64,000 nt of DNA from Lonicera japonica (taxonomy: Eukaryota; Streptophyta; Magnoliopsida; Dipsacales; Caprifoliaceae): contig CM038469.1 of assembly GCA_021464415.1 (NCBI GenBank), positions 12,750,501 to 12,814,500 of the forward strand, given 5' to 3'. The notes under the pieces are model-generated. The model made no database searches. It saw only the letters and a list, made by a program, of their open reading frames with translations, and was not told the origin of the DNA. Shown one piece after another: positions 31,343 to 44,118 of this stretch. The stretch's first letter is position 1. Every line of letters begins with the position of its first letter. Made by a program: the position numbers and the translations under genes.

Positions 31343-33912
31343 TTGAAAGAAGTTGAGATAGCTAAGGAAGCTGAAGCAGAAGTCGAGAATGTGAATGATG
31401 TCCCAGAAAAGAATAAAACTTTTATTCATCACATTCCCGTTCTTTTTCCTCAAAGGTTGCAGAAGCTGGCAAAGGATAACCGTAATTCTGAGATTCTTGA
31501 TCTTTTTAAGCAAGTGAAGGTCAACATTCCTCTTTTGGATGCGATCAAGCAAATTCCTTCTTATGCTAAGTTTCTTAAAGACTTGTGCACCATAAAGAGA
31601 AGAGTCTCTGTTCAGAAGAAAGCATTTTTAGCTAATCAGGTGAGTTCGATCATTCAACATAATTTGCCAACCAAGCACAAGGATCCTGGTTGTCCTACCA
31701 TTTCTTGTTACATTGGTGATCAAAAGATTGAACATGCTCTCCTAGATCTTGGTTTTAGTGTGAACTTACTCCCATATTCTGTTTATCAGCAGTTAGGTTT
31801 GGGTGAGTTGAAACCCACGAGAATTACCTTGTAACTGGTTGATCGTTCCGTGAAAGTCCCACGAGGAGTAGTTGAAGATATTTTGGTTAAGGTTGATAAC
31901 TTTGTTTATCCAGTTGACTTTGTTGTTTTAGATACTCAACCTATGGCTAATATTGGTACCCAGATTCCCATCATTCTAGGAAGACCTTTCCTTGCTACTA
32001 TTAATGCTATTATCAGTGTTATGGAATGGTGTTATAAAGCTTTCGTTCGGAAACATGACTCTCGATGTCAATATCTTTTCAATTCCTAGACAGCCAAAAT
32101 TTGAAGAAGAAGATATTCGAGAAGTGAGTTACTTGGATACTGTTGTTGAGGAATACTTTGGTTTGTAGCAATATAAGGACCCAGTTGAATCAACCTTGAC
32201 TCATTCTTTTTCCAACTTTGAAACTTATTCTCTTATCAAGAAGGAGATAAGTAAAGCAGTTTCCGATCTCAATTCCAGCGAATATGCTAAAAAATTCGAG
32301 ACAGAGCATGTTATGTGGACTGAACATTTTGAAGAACTCCCCCTGAGTAATTCTTTAGTTATACCTCTGCGTTCGAAGCTCCAAAATCAGAACTTAAGCC
32401 GCTACCCCAGGAGCTAAAGTATGCCTTTTTAGGAGAATCTGAGACTTATCCTGTCATAGTCTCAAGCAAGTTGAATTCCACTCAAGAGTTTGAAATATTG
32501 AAAGTTCTTAAGTTACATAAAGATGCATTAGGATGGACCATAGCTGATTTAAAAGGTATTTGTCCTGATATCTGTACTCATAAGATATACCTTGAAGAAG
32601 ATGCTAAACCTTCTCGACAGATGCCAAGGAGGTTAAATCCCAACATGAAAGAAGTAGTTCACAAAGAAGTTCTTAAACTTTTAGATGTTGGAATTATTTA
32701 TCCTATCTCTGATAGCAAATGGGTAAGTCCTACTCAAGTTGTGCCTAAGAAATCTGGCATAACTGTTGTTCCTAATGCTGAAGGAGAGTTAATTCATACA
32801 CGTGTTACCACTGGATGGCGCATGTGTATTGATTATCGCAAGCTTAGCTCTGTAACCAGGAAAGATCATTTTTCACTCCTATTTCTTGATCAAACTTTGG
32901 AGAGAGTGGCTGGTCATTCTTTCTACTGCTTTCTAGATGGTTACAGTGGTTACAATCAGATCGAGATCGCTCCCGAAGATCAGAAGAAAACCACTTTCAC
33001 TTGTCCTTTTGGTACTTTTGCTTACAAGAGAATGCCCTTTGGCTTGTGCAATGCACCAGCAACCTTTCAAAGGTGCATGATGAGTATCTTTAGTGACATG
33101 GTGGAAAAGTTTCTCGAAGTTTTCATGGATGATTTATCCCTTTTTGGTGATTCTTTTGAAGATTGTCTCCAGAATCTGAAGAAAGTCTTGATCCGTTGCA
33201 AAGATAATAATCTTGTTTAAAATCGGGAAAAGTGCCATTTCATGGTTACCCAAGGAATTGTTTTAGGTCATATTGTCTCAGCTGAAGGAATTCAAGTAGA
33301 CAAGGCTAAAATCGACCTCATTGCAAATTTACCAGTTCCCAAGACTGTCAAAGAGGTTCGATCATTCCTAGGCCATGCTGGTTTTTATAGGAGGTTTATC
33401 AAAGGTTTCAGTGCTATATCTCGACCCCTATGTAACTTGCTTGCCAAGGATGTACCATTTGAATGGACTTCAGCGTGTCAAGAAACTTTCGACAAGCTCA
33501 AGGAAATGCTCATTACTGCACCCATTGTGCAACCACCTGATTGGAGCCTACCATTTAAGCTTATGTGTGATGCTAGTGATTATGCCATTGGAGCTGTCCT
33601 AGGACAGAGAAAGGACAAGAAGCCCCATGTCATTTACTATGCTAGCCGGATTTTAAATGATGCTCAGTTGAACTACTCTACGACTGAGAAAGAGTTGCTA
33701 GCAATTGTATTTGCTTTAGATAAATTCCGTTCCTATTTGGTTGGATCACCAATTGTCTGCTTTACTGATCACTCAGCAATTAAGTATCTTCTTATGAAAA
33801 AAGATGCGAAAACAAGACTGATTAGGTGGATCCAACTACTCTAAGAATTTGACTTGATTATCAAAGATAAGAAAGGAGTAGAAAATGTGGTAGCTGATCA
33901 CCTATCTAGGCT
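31343..33912 (+). pseudogene. Outer Athila pol: protease, RT, RNase H
   Basis: Protease at about 31735-31835 with LLDLGFSVNLLP, where Athila has DLG in place of the usual DTG. The RT includes MCIDYRKL (about 32821), YSGYNQIEI and the catalytic FMDD at 33122-33133. RNase H begins [14 protein letters not shown] (about 33568) and ends VADHLSRL at 33912, exactly where the nested element begins. In-frame stops lie at 31832, 33218 and 33842, and frameshifts near 32030 and 32420. RT core motifs are intact. Confidence 0.9.
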
Positions 33913-35199
33913 TGATTTAAGGGAAATTTTTATAAATAATTTATCGTTGCTTAATTCCACACTTAAATGCAATAAAAACCATACTTTATATAAAATTAAT
34001 TAAATTAGTATAGCGAATAAGTAGGAGTCAATCCAAATCCAAGCTAATTCCTTAAAAGTATGAGAGTTTGTCTAAATCCAATATTTTAGGAACTAAATTA
34101 AAACAATTTTTAAATTTTGATTTTGAAATTATCTAAACTAAGAAGCTAAACTAATTAAATTAAATCAAGAAGCAAGTAATCAATAATAGAAAATCCCAAG
34201 GAAAGAGAATCCGCCACCATGGATATAAACAAAAAAGTATCTAATTATATTTTTAACATTCATCCCTACTATATAAACAAATTCAAAATTACCATCATTC
34301 TTTCTTAAAAACTAATGTAAATAAAAATAGGCATCGTCTGTATCCCCAAATTGGTGATCACAAGAGATCCTTCCTTTATTTTAAAAACAATTAAAGTACT
34401 AGAAAGAAAACACACGCTATAGTAATGGTAATTTCAAAATCTATTTTAATTCGGGACGAATAATTAAAAATCAATTAGAATTAAATTAAGCTCATTACAT
34501 CCATGGAGGTTTCATCCCTCCCCTTTGTGAGATAATTTAGCCAAGCATATTAAATAAATAACACATTAAAAAAAAAAATAATTCATTATTAAAATTAAAA
34601 TTAAAGTACTTAAATACAAACTATAAAAAATTAGAAAGTTAGAAAGCGTCCCTGTTTATGATGCTCGAACTAGCGTGTACCGCACGGCTTTACGCTGTCC
34701 ACTTCTTCTCCTTCAATACTTCGGCCGCACGGCAACTAGTATATGGATGATTTTCTCTATCTAGAACTCTCTAATAATATCTATATTCTATCTATTTTCC
34801 CTATCTATTTTCTATATATTTTTTCTTCTATTTTCTTATATATCTTTAGGTGTAGAGGATGGGTCTATATATAGGAATAAGAAATAGAAGTTTACAAGGT
34901 TTAGGAAACTAGAATTGTAGAGAAAGTAAAAACTTTGAGATCAATTAGGATTTTAACTAAGAGAGAGAAGAAGGAGTTATATTCAAATTAGAAGAGAATA
35001 TTGAATTGGAATATTCTTTCTTCTTTATCTTCTTTTTGATCTTCAGTAGACTTCTTCCTCCTTTTTAGGCTTTTTATTATAATTTACTTCTTTCTTACAA
35101 AATAACAAAATAAATATTAATCCTCCATAATTTAAGCATTAATTATATTATAGCAAAATATTATTTGCGGGTTAAAATAACAATTTTAGGCACTTATCA
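33913..35199 (-). repeat. Nested Athila 3' LTR
   Basis: TGATTTAAGG...CACTTATCA on the plus strand. A TATA box CTATATATAG (34865-34874, palindromic, used on the minus strand) lies inside. Confidence 0.93.
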
Positions 35200-35216
35200 A
35201 ACTACCCCCAAACAAC
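35200..35216 (-). other. Nested Athila polypurine tract
   Basis: On the minus strand GTTGTTTGGGGGTAGTT runs directly into the 3' LTR. This is the expected plus-strand DNA primer. Confidence 0.85.
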
Positions 35217-35343
35217 TTTTTGCTAGTCCTCGAGCAAACATAAAATATCAATCATAGATAAGGGACCAAAATAAAAAACTCAAAAAAAATAAAAATAAAA
35301 TCCTATTCTACTCAGGTGTACCACTTTCGCTGGTTACTCTCGA

Positions 35344-35362
35344 TTGCATTTACCGTATGCAA
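35344..35362 (-). other. Conserved TTGCAT/ATGCAA hairpin, nested element
   Basis: 6-bp perfect arms and a 7-base loop. The counterpart in the outer element is 49828-49846. Confidence 0.7.
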
Positions 35363-36400
35363 CAAGACCTTAAACCACTAAGTTACCAAAGTGGACGAGT
35401 TATAGCCTCGTGAGGGTTTGCAGTAAAGATGCCCCCAAACTTTATAAAAATAGAAATCAATTTTGATTTTTTTTCCTTATTTTTTTCTCAAAGAATTCCT
35501 TGCCACCTACCTTTACGAAAGGCAAGAATCGGCAATGTCCAATTCACCATATGTAATGAGCTACTAAAATGATATAAAAATAAACATTACAGAACAAGCT
35601 CAAAAAGGAAGTGTGTGTGTGGACAGCCTATCTAATATAACTTTTCATATCCAAGTAAAGGAATTACTACATTGCCTTCGAAAAAGTTGCTTTGACTCCA
35701 AATCTCACTGGATATTCTCTCTTGAAAAAAAATAGCACTCTGAAATTTGGTTATTAATATCTCTCTTGTATGTGAGAATGATTTCAAATTCAAATAGCTC
35801 ACATACTAATTAGAAGAAACGCATATGAATGAATATTTAGTCTCATGAAAAGAATATTAATTACTTTATTTGAGAATGTCAAGTTACCCACCATAGCACC
35901 TTCTCATCTATTCTCCACATCCTACCATACCTAATCATAGATCAAATAGGACTTTATTGGGTTAACATGCGGGTTAAATATGGGCATAAGGAATAATTAT
36001 CTCTGAGAAGGTAGGGTCTTCATTATCACTTTAATAGGGAACAATATGAATAAATACTTCATTCAACTTTGAATTTTCTCATTCACTTCAAACATTATAG
36101 TCATTCGCTTTTCTTTTTCTTTTTTTTTTTCCGAACATTTTCTACATTTTTCTTTTCTTTTCTTTCTTTTCTATCCTTTTCACATATTTTTCTTTTCTTC
36201 CATTCATTTATTCATTTTTTTTCTTTTTTCGCTTTAGCTTGTTCCCTTCCCTTTCTTATTTCATAATCTTCTTAACTTCTCAGAAATAAATGAGGTTTTA
36301 GGGATATGGGTAAACAAAGAAAATGTTATTTTTTATAGGCTCAAAGGGCTACTAGTGATAAATATATATGACGGTTGAAGGCTTATTGTGAAAAAGAAAG

Positions 36401-36512
36401 AAGGCCTATTATCCTCTCTATGGGTCAGCATGATGATCACGTCTCAAATAAATTACAAGGCCTATTATCCTCTCTATGGGTCAGCATGATGATCACGTCT
36501 CAAATAAATTAC
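36401..36512. repeat. Tandem duplication, 2 x 56 bp
   Basis: Two identical 56-base units beginning AAGGCCTATTATCC, followed by the first bases of a third. Confidence 0.95.
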
Positions 36513-37011
36513 AAGGCCTATGTTTCTCTTAACTCGAAAGAGATTTCATTCTCAGTAATTAATCAAAATATGAAAAAGAATAATAAGACTGTGCAACGAC
36601 TTAATACGGTATGAAAAATAGTTGAGTCATCTTATGACTCAGAGTTTGCGTATATACCCTCTACAAATGATGAATGGCTCAAAGTCTCACAGGGTTATTA
36701 AGTCTCCACTGTTATTTCTCTAGCTCCTTAGAAACTCGACTACTTTTCAATTTACATTACACTAGACGGCTATTTGTGCAGTTGAAAAATACTTTGAATA
36801 GAGCTCATAGTGCAATGTCTAGATTTATATATATTCGAGTAACAAACTAAACTTAGAGTTTGACAATAACAATTCTAAGCATTCATAAGGTGGGTCATCG
36901 GTAAATTCATTTATATCATGGATAGGGTACTAAACCAAAACGACTCTATTTTAATATTTTCAAAAAAATGAATTTCCATTTTTGAAAACTTTCCCACCCC
37001 CAAACAAATCA

Positions 37012-37031
37012 AAACACTGTCCTCAGTGTTT
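37012..37031 (-). other. Conserved AGGA-loop hairpin, nested element
   Basis: Minus strand AAACACTG-AGGA-CAGTGTTT, 8 perfect pairs, followed by a G-rich tract (TTTGGGGGTGGG). The outer element has the same structure at 48270-48287 with compensating base changes. Confidence 0.8.
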
Positions 37032-37105
37032 AAACAAGAATATCCCCAAACAAAGTGAAAATAAATGGACAATGTTGAGAGAGATGGGTAATTCAAACAC
37101 ACCAA

Positions 37106-37121
37106 ATGGGTTGCCTCCCAT
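37106..37121 (-). other. GGGAGGCAACCC hairpin after nested pol
   Basis: ATGGG-AGGCAA-CCCAT on the minus strand, preceded by TTAGCGCTC. A GCGCT...GGGAGGCAACCC motif downstream of pol recurs in plant Athila elements. I did not find it in the outer element. Confidence 0.55.
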
Positions 37122-37212
37122 GAGCGCTAAGTTTAACGCCTTCAGCCAGGCGAATCAAGTTGAGGAAAACATACTAGCCAAAAAGAAAATTCAAATAATA
37201 ATGAAATATAAT

Positions 37213-38478
37213 CTATTCATGGTACACAGGATCAGCAAGTAATGTTTCTTCGATTGCTCTAGTTTGAAGTTCTAAAAATGGTTTTAGACGCTGAGCATTA
37301 ACTTTAAAAATGTGTCCATTCTTAGGATCTTGAACTTTGATAGCACCGTGGCATGACACATTGTGAACAATATAGGGGCCAGACCAACGTGACCTTAGTT
37401 TACCAGGAAATAACTCTAACCGAGAGTTATACAGAAGAACCTTTTGCCCTGGAGAAAATTATTTTCTTAAGATGTGCTTGTCATGTTCTATTTTAGTTTT
37501 TGCTTTGTAAATTTTAGAACTTTCATAAGCATCATTACGTATTTCTTCTAACTCATTAAGTTGGAGTTTTCGTTGTTCATCTGCTTTATCTATTTCAAAA
37601 TTCATAGTTTTAATGGCCCAATAGGCTTGATGCTCAAATTCAACAGGAAGATGACAGGCCTTACCATATACTAGTCTATAAGGAGACATTCCTATTGGAG
37701 TTTTATATGCAGTGCGGTAGGCCCACAAAACATCTGAAAGTCGAATTGCCCAATCTTTTCTTAAAGTATTAACTGTTGTTTCCAAAATATGTTTAATTTC
37801 CCTATTAGACACTTCAGCTTGACCATTGGTTTGGGGATGATATGCCAGGGCTACCTTGTGAGTAATCCCATATTTAATCATTAAACTTGCAAACACCTTA
37901 TTACAAAAATGGGTTCCATTATCACTAATTATAGCTCGAGGTGTACCAAACCTAGGAAGTATGGTATCTTTTAAGAAATTAACGACAACTCTATGGTCAG
38001 CTTTCTTAGTTGGTATAGCTTCAACCCATTTTGACACATAATCAACAGCTAGGAGAATGTAGTTAAAACCGTGAGAATTTGGGAAGGGACCCATGAAATC
38101 AATACGCCATACGTCAAAAATTTCAACTATTAAGATTGGTTGTTGAGGCCATTCATTTCTCTTAGTTATTTTACCTAAGTGTTAACATCGAGGACAAGCA
38201 ACACAATAATTATGAGTGTCTTTAAAAATAGTAGGCTAATAAAATCCTGATTGCAAAATTTTTGCAGCGGTTCGTCTCGCATTAAAATGACCACCACAAG
38301 CCTGGTCATGACAAAAAGAAATAACAGACTCTTGCTCAGGTTCGGGGAGACACCGACGAATAATTTGGTCTTGACAATATTTAAACAAATAGGGGTCATC
38401 CCAATAATATTCTTTCACTTTGGCTAAGAATTTGTCCCTGTCAGGTTTAGACCAATGAGAAGGTAGTTGGTTGGTCAC
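37213..38478 (-). pseudogene. Nested Athila integrase
   Basis: Minus-strand frame with the His-His-Cys-Cys zinc region (ACGGHFNARRTAAKIL, then a stop-broken C-X2-C), and the catalytic core with MGPFPN (38094), IISDNGTHF and [12 protein letters not shown] supplying the second Asp and the Glu. The C-terminal DNA-binding part continues in frame past a stop at 37459-37461 to the TAG at 37213. Stops near 38236 and 38180 break the zinc region. The enzyme would insert element cDNA into the chromosome. Confidence 0.88.
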
Positions 38479-38499
38479 AAGATAATTAACTATGTCAGC

Positions 38500-40317
38500 T
38501 TACCAGGGTACTTGAGAGATTTCAAGTAATTGTTCATCAGGAAAGGTTTCAGAAATTGGAATGTAATCCCCTATGGACTCAATCACTAAACGAGATAAAT
38601 GATCAGTGACGACATTTTCTTTTCCAACTTTGTCACGGATTTCAAGGTCAAATTCTTGAAGTAAGAGGATCCATCGTATAAGACGAGGCTTAACATCTTT
38701 CTTTGAAAGAAGATGTCGAAGAGCAGAATGATCGGTAAAAATGATGACTTTTGATCCTATTAAGTAGGAGCGAAACTTATCTAGAGAAAAGACTACAGCC
38801 AATAATTCTTTTTCTGTGGTAGAGTAATTTTGTTGTGCCTCATTCAATGTTTTACTAGCATAATAAATTACGTAAGGTAACTTATCCACTCTTTGTCCTA
38901 AAACAGCTCCTATGGCGTAATTTGACGCATCACACATTATTTCAAAAGGTAGATTCCAGTTAGGTGATTGAATAATAGGTGCAGTAGTAAGAGCAATTTT
39001 TAATTTCTCAAAAGCAGAATGACAAGCATCATCAAAGATAAATGGGATATCCTTTCCTAATAAGTTAGTTAAAGGCTTTGCTATTTTGCTAAAATCTTTT
39101 ATGAAACGTCTATAGAAACCTGCATGACCTAGGAAAGCACGAATATCTTTAACCGACTGAGGAACAGGTAGATTAGAAATAAGTTCGACTTTTGCCTTGT
39201 TAACCTCTATACCCTTACTAGAGACTAAATGACCTAGGACAATGCCCCTCTTTACCATAAAATGACATTTCTCCCAGTTAAGAACTAAGTTAGTCTCACG
39301 ACAACGTTTTAAGACGAGAGATAAATGATATAAACACTGCTTAAATGATGAGCCAAATATAGAGAAGTCATCCATGAAAACTTTAAGAAATTTTTCTACC
39401 ATGTCACTAAAGAGACTCATCATGCATCACTAAAATGTAGCAGGGGCATTACAAAGACCAAAGGGCATACGACGATAAGCAAATATCCCAAATGGACAAG
39501 TGAATGTGGTTTTATTTTGGTCATCAGGGTGAATTGGTATTTGATTATATCCGGAATAACCATCTAAGAAACAGTAGAAGGCTTGGCCAGCAATTTTTTC
39601 TAACACTTGGTCAACAAAAGGCAAGGGAAAGTGGTCTTTCCTAGTTACACTATTAAGTTTTCGATAGTCAATACACACTCGCCACCCTGTTTGGACGCGT
39701 GTTGGTATTAGTTCATTTTTCTCGTTTGGTACCACTATGATTCCGGACTTTTTTGGGACTACTTGAACTGGGCTAACCCACTGACTATCTGATATAGGAT
39801 ATATAATTCCTGCATCAAGAAGTTTAATTACCTCGGCTTGGACTACTTCTTTCATGTTGGGGTTAAGTCTTCTCTGAGGTTGCCTAGAAGGTTTAGCATC
39901 TTCTTCTAAATTAATTATATGTTGAACCACTAAGGGACTAATCCCTTTTATATCATCTATGGACCACCCTATAGCTTCTTTATTTTCCCTAAGAACATTA
40001 AGTAATTTTTCTTCCTGGTTAGCAGTTAAATCAGATGCAACTACTACAGGTAAAGTTTCTGATGGACCAAAAAAGGCGTATTTCAAATTCTCGGGTAAAG
40101 GCTTCAACTCTAACTTAGGGGCTTCTTTCTTATGAGGCACAGGCAAAGGTAATGGTTCAAATTTAGTGATATAATTTAACGTTTCGAGTACTAGAATAGA
40201 GTCTAGTAAGGTATTAACCTCATTAATGATGTTATTTTCACCTATGTCGGACTCGAAATATGTTAAGCAATGGAAAAGAGGCTCTTTTGAGTGAGTTGAA
40301 TTAAATGTTTGTGACAC
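38500..40317 (-). pseudogene. Nested Athila reverse transcriptase and RNase H
   Basis: One frame with VCIDYRKLNSVTRKDHFPLPF (about 39680), PFGLCNAP (about 39450), catalytic FMDD (39367-39378) and RNase H from [14 protein letters not shown] to VTDHLSRL (about 38590). Two adjacent stops, TAG and TGA, sit at about 39427-39432, where the outer element has a Gln and an Arg codon. Another stop is at 38500. All other RT and RNase H motifs are whole. Confidence 0.9.
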
Positions 40318-40365
40318 GAATGACTCTATAAGGCAAAGTTATTCTACGGATTCAACATCACCGGA

Positions 40366-41019
40366 TTATTTCATGAGGTTAAAAATGTTAACCTCAACCT
40401 TCATATTCTCAAATGTTAAGGTCATATTACCATTTCGACAATTTATTAGAGTATTAGCTATGGCTAGGAAAGGTCGGCCTAAAATAATAGGAATATGCTT
40501 ACTTTGGGTAGGGTGGGTATCAAGGACAATGAAATCGACAGAATAATAAAATTCTGCAACTTTTACGATGACATCTTCTATTATACCCCTAGGAATTTTG
40601 ATAGATCGGTCTGCTAGACTTAACCTGGCGTCAGTTTTTTTCAAATCACCTAACCCCAATTGTTGATAAACGAAATATGGAAGTAGGTTCACACTGGCTC
40701 CTAAATCTAATAGAGCTTGTTCCTCAAAATTTTCTCCTATCTTACATTTGACAGTTGGACTACCCGGATTTTTGTGTTTAATCACAGCTTGGTTTTGTAA
40801 GAAGGAGGTACAGTGCTGAGCTATGAAGGCTTCTTTGGAAACACTAGTTTTTCTTTTGACTAAGTCTTTAATAAATTTAGCATAAGAAGGAATTTGTTTT
40901 ATGGCAGTAAGAAATGGAATATTTATTTGAAGATTTTGAAAAACATCTAAAATTTCACTGTATTGAAAATACTTTTTATTGTTAACTAGTCTAGATGGAA
41001 AAGGAGCACGTGGAATCAT
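40366..41019 (-). pseudogene. Nested Athila protease region
   Basis: Same frame as RT. Active-site DLGAS is at 40693-40707, followed by VNLLPYFVYQQLGLGDL and IILGRPFLA, the flap and C-terminal signature of Athila proteases. It is separated from gag by a stop at 41125-41127 and from RT by a stop at 40366 and another near 40338. Confidence 0.88.
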
Positions 41020-41124
41020 TTCTTTTGGGGTACTGTCAATCTTAGGACCTACAGCTTGATCATTTTTATTAGTTTTAGGTAAATTGGTCCTAGTTTTTTC
41101 ATTTTCATTTTCTTTCTTCTCAGT

Positions 41125-42694
41125 TTATTGTGACTTATCTAGGAGCTCAATGTTTTCTTGCTTTTGTTGTTGTTTAATTGTATCATCAGATTGAAGTGCA
41201 TTAACAACATTAGCCTGTTCAGGTTGATGTTCTAAATTAGACACATTAGCTCCTACATTAAAGTTTGTTCTACCTTTTGGATTTGGCTCAGGTTGGCTAG
41301 GTAGGGAACCTTTTTGTCTTTCAGCTAAGGCAGAGGTGAGTTGGTTTAATTGACTCTGAATATTTTGTTGGAATTGAAGTTGACTCTTAGCTAAAATGTC
41401 AATATTATTTTCTAACTTTTGCATCCTTTGATTCGCTTGTTGAGTGGATTGATCTATGGTCATGGCCAGCATTTTAAAAGTATCTTCAACATTAGGTGAA
41501 TGATTAGTAGATGGGACTGGAGCATTGTAATTTCGCATAAGGTCAGGAACTAACTCCCTATTAGGGTTGACCTGATGTTGGAAAAACTGTTGTTGAGGGA
41601 CCATTGGTCCGGCCTGTTGAGGGGCTGGCCTATTTTGGGAGCCTTGAAAACCTGGTGGACCACCTACGTTTTGTTGCTGCGAAGAAACATTTTGACTCCA
41701 AGAAAAATTGGGGTGAAATCGCATATTAGAGTGGTATCTATTGCTAAAAGTATTTGCAGTAGGTTTGCCAAAAGTATTAAATGCACACATTTGTGCATCA
41801 GAATCAGAGCAATAAAAAGGACAGGCTTGAGTAGTAGGATCAAAGCTAGAGCACAACCCACATGGGTTACTGACATTTAAAACCGGGCTCGGGTTGTTTC
41901 TAGTCGAGATAGAAAATGCATCAAATTTCTTACTTAAGTTTTGAACACCTGTAGCTAGACTCTCCATGACATATTTTAGGTCTGGGTCGGTTTTAACTTC
42001 ATACATGCCGGGTTTCTTAACTGAAGTATATTCATTACGGGACACGTATTCGCTACTACTATTCCAGTTTTGTGCACTCTCAGCTAATTCCTCTAAAAAT
42101 GTATAGGCTTGATCAGGAGTTTGGTCTTTGAATTTCCCTTTGTGCATTGATTCAATCATTGTACGATTCATTGGGGAAAAGACCCTTATAAAAGAAATGG
42201 ATAAGACTCGCTTTATCAAAACCATGGTGTGGACATTTGATTAATAAATCATGAAAACGCTCCCATGTCTCATGGAATTCCTCATATACCTTACCTTTAA
42301 ATGTGCTAATAGCATCTCTCATTGATTCAGTCTTTTGCGTAGGGTAAAATTTAGACATAAACTTCCTAGCTAGTTGTTCCCATGTTGTGATTGAATTAGG
42401 AGGAAGAGAGTTCAACCACGAAGCTACCTTATCTTCTAAAGATAAAGGAAATAGTCTAAGCTTGACACCATCATCATCTAGGTTTTGGTTCTTAAAAGTG
42501 CTACAGATTGTAAGGAATTTCCCTAAGTGAATGTATGGTTGTTCACTATCAAGGCCATGGAACTTAGGTAGCATGTTAATGGTGGCAGGTCTAATTTCGA
42601 ATTGAGCTGCATTAGTGGTTGGAAGGGTGATGCACATAGGAGGCTCAGCGGTGACAGGAGCGAAATAGTCATTTAATGTACGATTATTAGCCAT
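41125..42694 (-). pseudogene. Nested Athila gag
   Basis: Starts MANNRTLNDYF at 42694. The capsid part has MLPKFHGLDSEQPYIHL and FMSKFYPTQK. A frameshift near 42170-42220 moves it into the frame used by the rest of the polyprotein. A Cys-rich segment (CGLCSSFDPTTQACPFYC, about 41817-41870) follows, but it does not fit the standard CCHC spacing. Then come a Gln/Pro-rich stretch and a coiled-coil-like Gln/Asn-rich end. Broken only by the shift and a terminal TAA. Confidence 0.87.
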
Positions 42695-43928
42695 TGTAAG
42701 ATTTTCAGGTGGAAAGATTAATTGTCTTCTAATTATTCATCCACTTCTAAGTTGCATAAACTGTGCAAAATCCTAGTTGCAAACAAATCCTAAGGACAGT
42801 CTAATTAAGCAATGAATTTAATGAGGGCTGAGAATTTTAATATAATTAATGATCTAGGCTTATCCTACTCTTATCGAGAAAATTGTAAGCTTACCAGTTA
42901 AGGCTTCCAATCTAACAACCGGTTAAGTTTCCAGGAAATACTGGAGGGGTCACAAACGGTCCCACTTAAAACCCAGCTACCTTCGACAGCAAGCTGTCGT
43001 TTTGACAGAACTTACCTAGGCGTTGCTAAATTAAAAAGGTACTCACTGGAGTGGCCGACAATTAACTTGCACTGTCTAATTAACTTTAGATTAATGAATT
43101 TAAGGCTCGGGTTTAACAAATGCATGGTGGTTTTTAACCTAGGTGGGCAAGAATTGGTAATGAAATCCAATCCTTATCTTGATAGGAAAGTTGCCCTTAA
43201 CTAATATGTTAATGCAAATGCTAAATTAAATATGCACAAATAAAGAAACAAACAAATAAATAAAAAGTATAGGGACCTAAGTGCGAAGCGTCTAAGTTAT
43301 CTAACTTAAAGGTAAGAGGGAACCTAAAATTGCTTAAATTATTTAACCTAAAGGTAAAAACAAATAAAATAAAATAATGAAGGAAATACCTCTTTTTTTT
43401 ATTTTTTTTAAAATGTTTTTTTTAATAATAATAACAAAAACGAAAATAGAAATAATTTTTTTTAATTGTTTTTTTTTTCAGAATTAATAAAAGAATAATT
43501 AATTTTTTTTATTTTTTATTTTTTTAATTACTGAGATTTCCGCAGGCAAAGATAATTGTGTATTGTTTTCAAAAGTCAAACGACTTAGGTTTCCTCAAAC
43601 AAGAATTCTGTAAACAGTGGCTTTGAGAATTTTTTTTTTTTAAATAAATAAAACAGGGCACTGTTCACGTGTAAAAAAAACTTTTTTTTCCTCTTTTTTA
43701 CGTTCTGTTTTTTGTTTTTTTTTTCAGATTTAGTAGTAATAAAAAGAAGACGAAAATAATAATAATAAAATTGTTTGTTTTTTTTCTGAACTTTCTGTTT
43801 TTTCTTTTTTCAGAATAATTTTTTTTTCAGATTAAACTTTTAAACTAAAAACAGAAACGAAAATAATAATAATAATAAAACTGTTTTTTTTTTTGGAATA
43901 ATATTTTAAAGTAAAAACAGAAAACGAA

Positions 43929-43969
<41 letters not shown>

Positions 43970-44100
43970 TAATAAAATTGTTTTTTTTTATTGTTTCTGA
44001 ACTTTCTGTTTTTTTTTTTTTAGAAATAGGGAGGGAGGGAGAGGGTCTAAAAAAAATATAAAGGATTTTTTGAAACTTCCTTGAAAATTATGAAACTTGA
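42695..44100 (-). other. Nested Athila leader
   Basis: A 1.4-kb untranslated leader between the primer site and gag. The part nearest the LTR (43380-44040) is low-complexity: T-runs, and AAT microsatellites (43931-43976 and shorter ones). The gag-proximal part (42720-43300) is ordinary sequence with no frame of note. Confidence 0.75.
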
Positions 44101-44117
44101 AATCGGCAACGGCGCCA
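44101..44117 (-). other. Nested Athila primer-binding site (tRNA-Asp)
   Basis: Minus strand TGGCGCCGTTGCCGATT. The first 14 bases match the complement of the tRNA-Asp 3' end. It is one base from the 5' LTR. Confidence 0.9.
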
Positions 44118-44118
44118 A

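Larger units (their letters stand above)
35217..37011 (-). other. Nested Athila 3' noncoding region
   Basis: About 1.8 kb without coding capacity between integrase and the polypurine tract. It holds a 56-bp tandem duplication (36401-36512), pyrimidine-rich runs (about 36105-36190) and blocks also found in the outer element: CTAGTAGCCC...TTGAGCC (36341-36362 reversed), ACTGCAAACCCTCACGAG (35407-35424 reversed) and a TTGCAT/ATGCAA hairpin (35344-35362). Confidence 0.7.

Noticed and set aside
36069..36266. 65-codon Phe-rich plus-strand frame
   Set aside because: Produced by a pyrimidine-rich noncoding tract in the nested element.
41575..41880. 101-codon plus-strand frame opposite nested gag
   Set aside because: Shadow of the gag frame, with no independent signal.
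43380..44040. Possible regulatory region in nested leader
   Set aside because: Low-complexity T and AAT runs only. No specific motif can be supported.
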